Assembly: GCF_009857815.1 (NCBI RefSeq)
Contig: NZ_WVVW01000004.1
Location: 1 to 41,569, forward strand
Length of the DNA stretch: 41,569 bases
From: Pseudomaricurvus sp. HS19
GTDB taxonomy: Bacteria; Pseudomonadota; Gammaproteobacteria; Pseudomonadales; Cellvibrionaceae
Reading direction: 5' to 3'
A program made the translations under genes and the position numbers. Below the pieces are notes generated by a model. The model worked only from the letters and a program-made list of their open reading frames with translations, ran no database searches and was not told the origin of the DNA. Positions 31,966-38,555 of the stretch are shown piece by piece (positions within the stretch are counted from its first letter, which is position 1; the number at the start of each line of letters is the position of its first letter).

Positions 31966-32049
31966 GCATAACGCCTCAATAACCGGCAGCCGAAGCGTAG
32001 CGTAGGCTGTCCGGCGCCGATAGGCGCGAAGTTGATTGACTTGTTATGA
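31966..32049 (-). other. attC site of cassette 4
   Basis: The 84-bp site has cores GCATAAC (31966-31972) and GTTATGA (32043-32049), the latter with one base off the consensus. Inner palindrome arms surround GGCTGTCCGGCGCCGATAGG. Confidence 0.82.
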
Positions 32050-32449
32050 GATATTTTGCCACTGATGGGATGACGAACCTACGGCTCTCAAGCTCATGCC
32101 CAGGTGGGCAGAAGTAGTCTAGCCAGACACTCATGCTGTTGTTTTTTTGGGTAAAGTACCCGTATGCCACTGGTGCTGACGACCCAGACTCTAAGTTGGT
32201 TTGATACACCATTAGCTCTTCGCTTGTTTCAGAGATAAGGGCACTACCACTGCGAGCGGGGGCGCAGTTACCATTGATGCTTTTGGGGCCTACCAACTGA
32301 ATTGATGTTGCTTCAGAGGTAACCTCAATTGTTACGGAGAATCCTAAATCCCTTGCATTTTCATACGTAATTTCGTGCTCAGTAATACCTGGAGAAGCAA
32401 ATGAAGACATTGCTACAGGAATTAAAAGTATGGCAAGTAATCGATTCAT
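31976..32449 (-). CDS. Secreted protein of unknown function (integron cassette 4)
   Basis: This 157-residue protein has a signal peptide (MNRLLAILLIPVAMSSFASPG, cleavage near residue 18). The mature part is beta-rich and has two cysteines (NGNCAPA and DYFCPPG). The ATG at 32449 is 13 bases inside the cassette boundary and has GAGAAAG in front, so the longer frame beginning at 32470 was rejected. The reading frame enters the attC: the last 20 or so residues (STSRLSAPDSLRYASAAGY) are encoded by the recombination site itself, so a cassette exchange cannot change them. Function unknown. Confidence 0.75.
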   Translation of the reverse strand: MNRLLAILLIPVAMSSFASPGITEHEITYENARDLGFSVTIEVTSEATSIQLVGPKSINGNCAPARSGSALISETSEELMVYQTNLESGSSAPVAYGYFTQKNNSMSVWLDYFCPPGHELESRRFVIPSVAKYLITSQSTSRLSAPDSLRYASAAGY

Positions 32450-32456
32450 AGCTTTC

Positions 32457-32554
32457 TCATAACGACTCAAACACCGGCTTGGTGAAGCTGGCGGATTTTT
32501 TGAAACAAAAAATGTGACAGCTTTACCAAGTCCGCGTGCTTTGACTTGTTATAC
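32457..32554 (-). other. attC site of cassette 3
   Basis: The 98-bp site has cores TCATAAC (32457-32463) and GTTATAC (32548-32554). Arms GGCTTGGTGAAGCTG and CAGCTTTACCAAGTCC are nearly complementary around an AT-rich loop. Confidence 0.85.
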
Positions 32555-32559
32555 GTATT

Positions 32560-32967
32560 TTAAAATTTGGCACAGTTAAAGCCTTGAAGCATCTGTGATG
32601 TATCCGGATTTATTTTTGTGCTTCTGACTCCGTTTTTACGAACGAATGTAGGGTATTTCATGTCAACGCGATTAACCGGAAGACCAAAAACGACTCGAAC
32701 ATCACCACCTTTAGGTGAAAGCACCTTGTCAGCTAATTCAGTTGATTCATCTAGCTTAATGCCATCCATCACCTTCGTGACTTTATAGTGCAATACTACA
32801 TTGAGGTTTTTATTTATAACGTAGATTGAATCATTAACTACTACTGAAGAAAATTCGTTCCATCCATGCTGGGACGGCGAAAGGTCAAAAATAGCTCCTT
32901 CGCCTAAGTCTTTGTAGATAGCCTTATGCCTTCTGTCGGCAATATTAGAAACCAAAAAGTTTTGCAT
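32560..32967 (-). CDS. Hypothetical protein (integron cassette 3)
   Basis: This 135-residue soluble protein has no signal peptide. It appears beta-rich, with a run of hydrophobic strands (SSVVVNDSIYVINKNLNVVLHYKVTKVM). I do not recognise a family. GAGAG precedes the ATG and the gene lies wholly inside its cassette, ending five bases before the attC core. It is AT-rich relative to host genes, as expected of an acquired cassette. Confidence 0.75.
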   Translation of the reverse strand: MQNFLVSNIADRRHKAIYKDLGEGAIFDLSPSQHGWNEFSSVVVNDSIYVINKNLNVVLHYKVTKVMDGIKLDESTELADKVLSPKGGDVRVVFGLPVNRVDMKYPTFVRKNGVRSTKINPDTSQMLQGFNCAKF

Positions 32968-32984
32968 AGTTGACTCTCAGAAAC

Positions 32985-33074
32985 GTATAACGCATTGCTT
33001 TGGGGCGGCGAAGCGCAGCGTAGCCGTCCCAGCCGTGCGTCTTTTGCACGGCGACCAACAGCAACTGGTTATGC
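32985..33074 (-). other. attC site of cassette 2
   Basis: The 90-bp site has cores GTATAAC (32985-32991) and GTTATGC (33068-33074). The interior is nearly the same as the attC at 31533-31622 (TTTGGGGCGGCGAAGCGCAG). Confidence 0.9.
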
Positions 33075-33379
33075 GCATTGTGGACTGCCGCCACCTTACT
33101 AATAACTACTGCCGATACTGATTGTATTGCCAGCACCGGCACCCTGTAATTTATGGCTACCAAACCGCAGGCCGAACACCCTGGCCGGCACGTTTCGGTA
33201 AAACCAAATTTACCCTCCATGGCACACCTATGGGCGGCACATTTGGGAAGAGGCAACCAAACCTCCGAAGGATACTTCGCTTGGCAGGTTGCTGACTTAT
33301 ACACCGGTGCTGACGACGAGCAACATGCACCGGCAGGAATTATTTTAAGGCTGAAGCCTATTCAATACCGCGAACGAAC
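33075..33379. other. Cassette 2 body without a convincing gene
   Basis: The body of this 395-bp cassette has no standard gene. A minus-strand frame from a GTG near 33304 runs through the attC into the next cassette (GTG TAT AAG..., containing LPKCAAHRCAMEGKFGF). A plus-strand frame from 33153 runs through the other attC. Neither has a clear ribosome binding site or a recognised domain. The cassette may be non-coding, carry a promoter or RNA, or encode a short peptide from the internal ATG near 33218 (MEGKFGFTETCRPGCSAC). Confidence 0.5.
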
Positions 33380-33463
33380 GCATAACGCCGCGGTTTGGGG
33401 CGGACATGGAGCGCCAGCGGAATGGCAGTCCCAGCCGAAGGCGACAACACCGCCTTGTTATGC
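33380..33463 (-). other. attC site of cassette 1
   Basis: The 84-bp site has cores GCATAAC (33380-33386) and GTTATGC (33457-33463), with inner TTTGGGGCGGACATGGAGCG of the same family as the sites at 31533 and 32985. Confidence 0.9.
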
Positions 33464-33736
33464 TTATGACATGAAAACATACACACTACCCAAGATTGCA
33501 GGCCAAAATATTAACGCACAAATTGCTCTTGTAACTTTACTGAGTTTGAAGCCGTACATCATAAAATTAAGCAGATAGAAGGCTACCCCTGCGATAAGCA
33601 CTACTTTAATGATGCCAAGAATTCCGCCAGAGACTAAAAAACACAAAACGACGACAGAAAGCGCTACGACAAAATCTACAACGATTTCGATCGTATTACC
33701 TTCTTCAATATCGTAATTTTCTGAATTCATTTTCAT
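33464..33736 (-). CDS. Small membrane protein (integron cassette 1)
   Basis: This 90-residue protein is encoded by the attI-proximal cassette, the position best placed for expression from an integron promoter. An acidic N-terminus (MKMNSENYDIEEGNT) is followed by two or three hydrophobic helices (IVVDFVVALSVVVLCFLVSGGILG, VVLIAGVAFYLLNFMMYGF, AICALIFWPAILGSVYVF). No family recognised. The start is 21 bases inside the cassette boundary without a clear ribosome binding site; a second ATG lies two codons later. Confidence 0.72.
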   Translation of the reverse strand: MKMNSENYDIEEGNTIEIVVDFVVALSVVVLCFLVSGGILGIIKVVLIAGVAFYLLNFMMYGFKLSKVTRAICALIFWPAILGSVYVFMS

Positions 33737-33751
33737 CGTTGGATTAAAGGA

Positions 33752-33817
33752 GCATAACAGTCTGTTAATGAGGGCATAGCCCTCATAATAATTATTAAAA
33801 GGGAGCCCCTTTAATCC
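33752..33817 (-). other. Probable attI recombination site
   Basis: GCATAAC at 33752-33758 (GTTATGC on the cassette strand) is the junction of the first cassette with the platform. To its right lie a small palindrome ATGAGGGC/GCCCTCAT (33769-33787) and CCTTTAATCC (33808-33817), which is the exact reverse complement of GGATTAAAGG at 33741-33750. Only the right-hand arm belongs to attI, while the left arm is in the cassette. The exact right limit is not determinable by eye. Confidence 0.7.
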
Positions 33818-33894
33818 AGGGCTTCGTCAGTCCTTAGTTTTAAGATCCTGATATTCCACAAAAAAAATTCACGAAAATTCCTTTGCGCCGGGTT

Positions 33895-33913
33895 AAAAGG
33901 GCTTTGCCCTTTT
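33895..33913 (+). terminator. Hairpin between attI and the integrase gene
   Basis: AAAAGGGC and GCCCTTTT form a perfect 8-bp stem with a TTT loop in the integrase leader, 66 bases before the start. It is terminator-like in both directions and could insulate or attenuate the integrase. A LexA box was looked for and not found. Confidence 0.5.
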
Positions 33914-33979
33914 ATTACGCTTATTTGCCCCGAAAAATTTGGTCGTAAAATTCATTCTGACTTGGGAGGGATCCCGTCC

Positions 33980-34939
33980 ATGGCGAATTCACCGTTCCTG
34001 GCTTCAGTGCGCGAGTATATGCTTGTTCGGAATTACAGCATTCGAACGATAGACAACTATTTGTATTGGATTAAATATTTCATACTTTTTTCTGGCAAAC
34101 AACATCCGAGTAAACTTGGTTCAGCAGAGGTTGAGCGTTTTTTGACCCATTTGGCAGTTAATCGGGGTGTGTCTGCCAGTACCCAGAAGGTGGCATTGAA
34201 TGCGGTGGTGTTTCTCAAGACCAAATATCTGGGGGAGAAGCTGGAGGGCCTTGCCAATTTTCGAAAATCATCCCGCCAACCGAAGCTGCCAGTGGTTCTG
34301 ACCCATGATGAAGTGAAGCTGTTACTGCAGCAGTTGGAGGGGATGCATTACCTGATGGCGGCGTTGATGTACGGCTCGGGGTTGCGCCGTCTGGAGTTGG
34401 TTCGGCTGAGGGTAAAGGACGTCGATTTCGACTACCGCCAGATCCGTGTGTTTGACGGTAAGGGCGGTAAGCACCGATTGGTGACGTTGGCGAGTTCGTT
34501 GTTGCCATTATTAAAGCAACAGATCACCCGGGTGGAGTTGTTGCTGCAAGAGGACTTGTTGAACCCGCATTTTGCCGGGGTTCATATGCCTAACGCGCTG
34601 GGGCGTAAGCATCCGCAGGCTTGCAAGCATGTACTGTGGCAGTACCTGTTTCCGGCGAGCAAGTTGGGGGTTGATCCGCGCTGCGGTGCCATTCGGCGGC
34701 ATCACTATGATGAGTCTACTGTGAACCGGTTGGTGAAATCGGCGGCCCGCAATGCTGGTATTAACAAACCGGTTACCAGTCATACCTTGCGCCACTCCTT
34801 TGCGACTCATCTGTTGGAGCGGGGCTCCGATATTCGCACGGTGCAGGTGCAGCTGGGGCATAGCGATGTGCGTACTACGGAAATCTATACCCATGTGCTG
34901 CAGCGGGGTGGCCAGGGGGTTGTCAGTCCCCTGGATTAG
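33980..34939 (+). CDS. intI: Integron integrase (tyrosine recombinase)
   Basis: This 319-residue tyrosine recombinase catalyses attI x attC and attC x attC recombination. The N-terminal SAM-like domain covers about 1-90 and the catalytic domain about 105-319, with Arg136, Lys164, His268, Arg271, His294 and nucleophile Tyr303. The IntI-specific patch that distinguishes integron integrases from XerC/D is present at about 205-226 (ALGRKHPQACKHVLWQYLFPA). The ATG at 33980 has GGGAGGG nine bases upstream, and an upstream TTG at 33962 was rejected. All catalytic residues are intact, so the enzyme is likely active. The gene diverges from the cassettes, the usual arrangement. Confidence 0.96.
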   Translation: MANSPFLASVREYMLVRNYSIRTIDNYLYWIKYFILFSGKQHPSKLGSAEVERFLTHLAVNRGVSASTQKVALNAVVFLKTKYLGEKLEGLANFRKSSRQPKLPVVLTHDEVKLLLQQLEGMHYLMAALMYGSGLRRLELVRLRVKDVDFDYRQIRVFDGKGGKHRLVTLASSLLPLLKQQITRVELLLQEDLLNPHFAGVHMPNALGRKHPQACKHVLWQYLFPASKLGVDPRCGAIRRHHYDESTVNRLVKSAARNAGINKPVTSHTLRHSFATHLLERGSDIRTVQVQLGHSDVRTTEIYTHVLQRGGQGVVSPLD

Positions 34940-34963
34940 CGGTGTTGCGATCCGCGATTTGCC

Positions 34964-34988
34964 AAAGCCTGCGTTATGCAGGCTTTTT
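34964..34988 (+). terminator. Terminator after the integrase gene
   Basis: AAAGCCTGC (34964-34972), loop GTTAT, then GCAGGCTTT and TT. It follows the integrase stop by 24 bases and overlaps the final codons of the convergent decarboxylase gene. Confidence 0.75.
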
Positions 34989-36350
34989 GGTGGCCACCGG
35001 TACGGCGGTGTTCTTGACCAGCTTCTGGAACTCGGCGCTGATGGCGACACGACCTTCGTTGACGAAGGCTTCGTGGTTGGTCTCCACCGACTTCAGGTCG
35101 TAGGCGTAGTTCACCAGCAGGCCAGCCGATTGCTTGATGCCGTTGGCGGAGGTGTCGCCCAGCCAGTTGAGGCGTGCGATCTGGGCGCCGTTGCCCAGGT
35201 GGAAGCGGGCCACCGGGTCCAGTGGCTGGATACCGCGTTTGGCGTTGTAGAGATAGTGGGCGCACAGTTTGGTGAGAACCGGTTGCAGCTTCTCCTTGCT
35301 CTCGGCGTTTTTGACCCAGTCGTTGCTGTCCAGCAGCTTCAGCAGGTCGCGGGTTTTCACATCAAGTACGGTACTGTCGCGGTTGGCCAGTTCCTTACTG
35401 AGCCAGCTGCGGAAGCCGGGAATGGGTGACAGGGTGGCGAACTGCTTCAGCTGTGGGAACTCCTGGCGCAGCTCAAGCACCACCTGCTTGATGAGGAAGT
35501 TACCAAAGGAGATGCTCTTCAGGCCCTCCTGGCAGTTACTGATGCTGTAGAAGATGGCGGTGTCGAAACCATCCTGCAGTTCGATATCCGGCTTGTGACC
35601 GCGGGAGTCGGTTTTGCCTTCGGTGGGGTCGGCCAGCAGCTCCTGCACATTGCCGGCGTAGCCTTTCACCAGCGCCACCTGCACAAAGATCAGTGGTTCG
35701 TCTTCCAGTGCCGGGTGGAAGAAGGCAAAGCAGCGACGGTCATCTGCCAGACGTCGGCGCAAGTCGCCCCAGCCGGTCATCTCGTGCACCGCCTCGTAAG
35801 CGATCAGTTTTTCCAGGATGTGGGCCGGTGTTTCCCAGGAGATCTGCTCCAGTGTCAGGAAGCCACGGTTAAACCAGGAGATCATCAGGTTGCGGAGGTC
35901 GTAATCCACCCCGCCGAGTTCGGGGTACTGTCCCAGCAGGTCCAGCAGGTCGCTGCGCAACTGGATCAGGGTCTCGGTACCGTCGGGGGCCATGTTGATG
36001 CGGCTGAAGAGGATCTGGCGGCGGGTTTCCACAGCATGGTAGAGGGCGCGGTAGGTGTCGCGCCCCGGAGCCTGCTTGAATGCTTCGGCGCACTTGACGA
36101 TCTCTTTGGGGTCCGCTCCGAAGTCCTTGTGCAACATCTGGAAAAAAGCCAGTCGTCTTTCAGCATCAAGGGCGCTGTAGGCTTTGACCACTTCGTGTGC
36201 AATGGCGGTGCCCATGGCTTCGCCTTTGCTGGTGCACAGCTCGTTGCAGAGGCTGGCAAGGGACTGCGATTTATCCTGGCGGGCCTTGCCGGACAACAGC
36301 TCTTTACCGGCGTCGGCGATAGAGTTGACCCACTGACTGAACTTCTTCAT
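34974..36350 (-). CDS. Malonyl-CoA decarboxylase
   Basis: This 458-residue protein of the malonyl-CoA decarboxylase family converts malonyl-CoA to acetyl-CoA and CO2. The N-terminal helical domain is followed by the GNAT-like catalytic domain. Family signatures are AFFHPALEDEPLIFVQVAL, IFYSISNCQEGLKSISFGNFLIKQV and the FATLSPIPGFRSWL segment, with the catalytic Ser and His within them. Length is normal for bacterial members. GGGGGATC lies before the ATG. It is transcribed toward the integrase and ends inside the integrase terminator. The ligase and CoA-transferase genes lie upstream on the same strand but are separated by a strong terminator, so it is its own unit. Confidence 0.93.
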   Translation of the reverse strand: MKKFSQWVNSIADAGKELLSGKARQDKSQSLASLCNELCTSKGEAMGTAIAHEVVKAYSALDAERRLAFFQMLHKDFGADPKEIVKCAEAFKQAPGRDTYRALYHAVETRRQILFSRINMAPDGTETLIQLRSDLLDLLGQYPELGGVDYDLRNLMISWFNRGFLTLEQISWETPAHILEKLIAYEAVHEMTGWGDLRRRLADDRRCFAFFHPALEDEPLIFVQVALVKGYAGNVQELLADPTEGKTDSRGHKPDIELQDGFDTAIFYSISNCQEGLKSISFGNFLIKQVVLELRQEFPQLKQFATLSPIPGFRSWLSKELANRDSTVLDVKTRDLLKLLDSNDWVKNAESKEKLQPVLTKLCAHYLYNAKRGIQPLDPVARFHLGNGAQIARLNWLGDTSANGIKQSAGLLVNYAYDLKSVETNHEAFVNEGRVAISAEFQKLVKNTAVPVATKKPA

Positions 36351-36543
36351 GAAATTGATCCCCCAATGGCAATCTGGTTACATCTGGCTCGCCGCTAAAT
36401 CCTTTCAGGCGTCTGAGAGAAGGTGTGCTGTAGCAGCGAAGGGTGTTGTGGAAGAGTGCGACATTTACATCGTAGCTTCCTGCAACGTTTTGGGAAACTC
36501 TGATTCACGTATTCCCGTGACGTTTTAAGAAACTCCGATTGCT

Positions 36544-36612
36544 GTCATTCCCGCGCAGGCGGGAATCCACTCCCTGCGGACTTCAGTGGACCCCCGCCTG
36601 CGCGGGGGTGAC
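36544..36612. repeat. GTCATTCCCGC palindromic repeat, second locus
   Basis: This 69-bp inverted repeat has arms GTCATTCCCGCGCAGGCGGG and its near complement, the same unit as at 11354-11423. It lies in the 355-base gap between malonyl-CoA decarboxylase and the acyl-CoA ligase gene. The rest of that gap (36351-36543) shows nothing recognised. Confidence 0.8.
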
Positions 36613-36659
36613 TAAGTCAGGAGGAGTGCGCTTTTCCCCGCAAGCAGGTGGGTATCAAC

Positions 36660-36691
36660 AAAAAGGCCGCATCTTCCGGTGCGGCCTTTTT
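36660..36691 (-). terminator. Bidirectional rho-independent terminator
   Basis: AAAAAGGCCGCA and TGCGGCCTTTTT form a perfect 12-bp stem around an eight-base loop with T-runs on both strands. It sits 14 bases after the acyl-CoA ligase stop and ends that operon. Confidence 0.92.
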
Positions 36692-36705
36692 GTGTGGGTG
36701 CCTGA

Positions 36706-38193
36706 TTACTGGAACCAGGTGCGAACTTCACGCCGCAACAGTTTGCCCATTTCGTTGTAGGGCAGTTCGTCGACAACTTTGATCTGTTCGGGTACCCGTG
36801 AGGAGCGCAGGTGCTGTTTGATCAGCGCGCGCAGCTCGTCTTCGCTGGGCGTGTCATGGTCCGGTTTCACCACCACGGCGATGGCCACAGCCTCACCCCA
36901 CTCAAGCGAAGGTGCACCGATGGCAACGGCGTCGGCAATCGCCGGGTGCAGCGCCAGTACATCTTCGATCTCGCCGGGGGAGATGTTCTCGCCACCGCGG
37001 ACGATAACGTCATCGGCACGACCGGCCAGGAACAGGTAGCCTTCCTCGTCCAGGTAGCCGGCGTCGCGGGTCGGGAACCAGCCGTCGGCATCCAGCGCGC
37101 TCTTCTCGCGGTATTCACCGGAGACCTGCTCGCCGCGCACGTAGATTTCACCACGCTCGCCAGCCGCCAGCACCTTGCCTTCATCGTCACGGATTTCCAG
37201 TTCGATGGTCGGCAGTGGTTTGCCCACGGAACCCAGGCGCGCTTTTACGGCAGGGTCATCGGACTGATGGGCCGTGCGGTGATCTTCCGGCGTCAGCAGC
37301 GCAATGGTAGAACTGGTTTCAGTCAGGCCGTAGGCGTTGGTGAAGTTACAGTTCGGGAACAGGTCCAGTGCCTTGGCGATCAACTCCGGCGGCATACGTC
37401 CACCGCCGTAGGCGATAGCGCGCACACAGGGCAGGGTGGTATCGCCTTTCTCTTCCATACGGGAAATCACGCGCGCCAGCATGGTGGGTACCAGGAAGGC
37501 GTTGGTGACTTGCTCGTCTTCTGCCAGCTTGAGCCAGGTGTCCGGGTCAAAGGCGGGCAGCATGACCATGCGGCGCATGGAGTAGAAAGAGCTCAGCATC
37601 GCCGAGATACCGGCAATGTGGTACGGCGGTACACACACCAGCTGGGCGTCGGTCTCTTCGGCGGTCATGAACTCATAAGCACCGAGGATGTAACCCAGCA
37701 GGTTGGTGTGACGCAGCAGCGCCGCTTTCGGCGCAGCGGTAGTACCACTGGTAAAGATCTGGGCGGCAATGCCTTCGCCTTCGCGCTCTTCACCGCTGGC
37801 GGAAGCAGCGGCTTCTTCGGCGGCTTTGACGAAGTCGTCGCGGGTGGCCACGGTGTGGCCGGCGCTCAGGCGGTTGGTGCGCTCAACGTCACCAATCACA
37901 TAGGCGGGCTTGATGCGATCCAGCAGGGCACCCAGCTGCTCATCCGCCAAGCGGTAGTTGAGCGGCACGTAGGGGATGCCGGCCATGGCAGCGCCGAACA
38001 GGGCAATCGGGGCAGCTTCGGAGCTTTCGTCCAGCAGGGCAACGTGCTGGCAGCCGCTGCTGACGAAAATCTCTGCCGCTCCCTTGGCCGCTTCCAGCAG
38101 CTGGCCGTAGGTCCAGCGGCGGCCGTCACAGACCAGACCAACCCGGTCCGCGCCAGCTTCGGCAGCCATTTGCAAAATCAGTACGATATTCAT
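36706..38193 (-). CDS. AMP-dependent acyl-CoA synthetase (ANL superfamily)
   Basis: This 495-residue adenylate-forming ligase activates a carboxylic acid as acyl-AMP and then acyl-CoA. The phosphate-binding loop is IFTSGTTAAPKAALL, then NAYGLTETSS (A5), GEIYVRGEQVSGEY, the hinge region YLFLAGRADDVIVRGGENISPGEIE (A7-A8), and the catalytic lysine in YNEMGKLLRRE near the C-terminus. The substrate pocket cannot be assigned by eye. The next gene on the operon is a small protein of a type often seen beside such ligases, then a CaiB-type CoA-transferase, so the acid may be passed between CoA carriers. Confidence 0.92.
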   Translation of the reverse strand: MNIVLILQMAAEAGADRVGLVCDGRRWTYGQLLEAAKGAAEIFVSSGCQHVALLDESSEAAPIALFGAAMAGIPYVPLNYRLADEQLGALLDRIKPAYVIGDVERTNRLSAGHTVATRDDFVKAAEEAAASASGEEREGEGIAAQIFTSGTTAAPKAALLRHTNLLGYILGAYEFMTAEETDAQLVCVPPYHIAGISAMLSSFYSMRRMVMLPAFDPDTWLKLAEDEQVTNAFLVPTMLARVISRMEEKGDTTLPCVRAIAYGGGRMPPELIAKALDLFPNCNFTNAYGLTETSSTIALLTPEDHRTAHQSDDPAVKARLGSVGKPLPTIELEIRDDEGKVLAAGERGEIYVRGEQVSGEYREKSALDADGWFPTRDAGYLDEEGYLFLAGRADDVIVRGGENISPGEIEDVLALHPAIADAVAIGAPSLEWGEAVAIAVVVKPDHDTPSEDELRALIKQHLRSSRVPEQIKVVDELPYNEMGKLLRREVRTWFQ

Positions 38194-38215
38194 AACTCAG
38201 GCAGCAACCGTGCGA

Positions 38216-38506
38216 TTAGTCAGAAGATGGCAGTGGCTTGGCATCTTTGGTAGGCAGAACCTTGCCATCGATGGCCAGAGCGCCTTCGCCGGCTTTAACG
38301 CACAGCAGCTCAACGGTGCCTTCTTCGTTTACGTAGCGCTTGCCCATCAGGGTACCGCCGGCGAAGTCGGGGTTGATGGCGCCCTTGTCGGCCGCGCCTT
38401 CGGCAGTCATGGGTGCGCCACCGCACTCAACCACCAGACCGGTGCCTTTAATGACCATGACTTCGGTGTTGCACACAGTGCTTTTCAGTTTAGTTCCTGG
38501 CTTCAT
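38216..38506 (-). CDS. Small conserved protein beside acyl-CoA synthetase
   Basis: This 96-residue protein opens KPGTKLKSTVCNTEVMVIKG and has a second cysteine in VECGGAPM and a third later (LLCVKAG). I recall small proteins with the pattern C(N/D)TEV...CGG.PM next to acyl-CoA synthetase genes in actinobacteria and marine gammaproteobacteria, but no function is known to me. The paired cysteines could bind a metal or an iron-sulfur centre. GAGAGC precedes the ATG. It lies 22 bases before the ligase gene and 49 after the CoA-transferase gene, in one operon. Confidence 0.8.
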   Translation of the reverse strand: MKPGTKLKSTVCNTEVMVIKGTGLVVECGGAPMTAEGAADKGAINPDFAGGTLMGKRYVNEEGTVELLCVKAGEGALAIDGKVLPTKDAKPLPSSD

Positions 38507-38555
38507 AATGCTCTCGTTCTTTAATCAGGCGTTATACAAATCAGGCGCGCCTTGA

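Larger units (their letters stand above)
30601..34939. mobile_element. Integron: integrase, attI and six gene cassettes
   Basis: A complete integron platform. The integrase gene is on the plus strand at the right end. To its left is the attI junction (GCATAAC at 33752-33758), then six cassettes whose genes point left, away from the integrase, each closed by an attC site. From the G/TT cut points the cassettes are 33386-33757, 32991-33385, 32463-32990, 31972-32462, 31539-31971 and 30607-31538. The cassettes are visibly AT-richer than the host genes. Cassette genes end close to or inside their own attC, as is usual. The array ends at an IS-like remnant. It is probably a small chromosomal integron, since no transposon genes flank the integrase. 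Confidence 0.93.

Noticed and set aside
32945-33304. 119-residue minus-strand frame as a cassette gene
   Set aside because: It crosses an attC and overlaps the start of the next cassette gene; no ribosome binding site; kept only as a possibility under cassette 2.
33153-33578. 141-residue plus-strand frame through an attC
   Set aside because: Runs through a recombination site and into the next gene on the other strand; low support.
33740-33979. LexA (SOS) box controlling the integrase
   Set aside because: No CTGT-N8-ACAG match was found by eye in the leader.
34964-34988. Extra attC-like core (GCATAAC on the minus strand) at the end of the decarboxylase gene
   Set aside because: It is the loop of the integrase terminator and lacks a matching second core; probably coincidence.
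36811-38253. 480-codon frame antisense to the acyl-CoA ligase
   Set aside because: Shadow frame without motifs or ribosome binding site.
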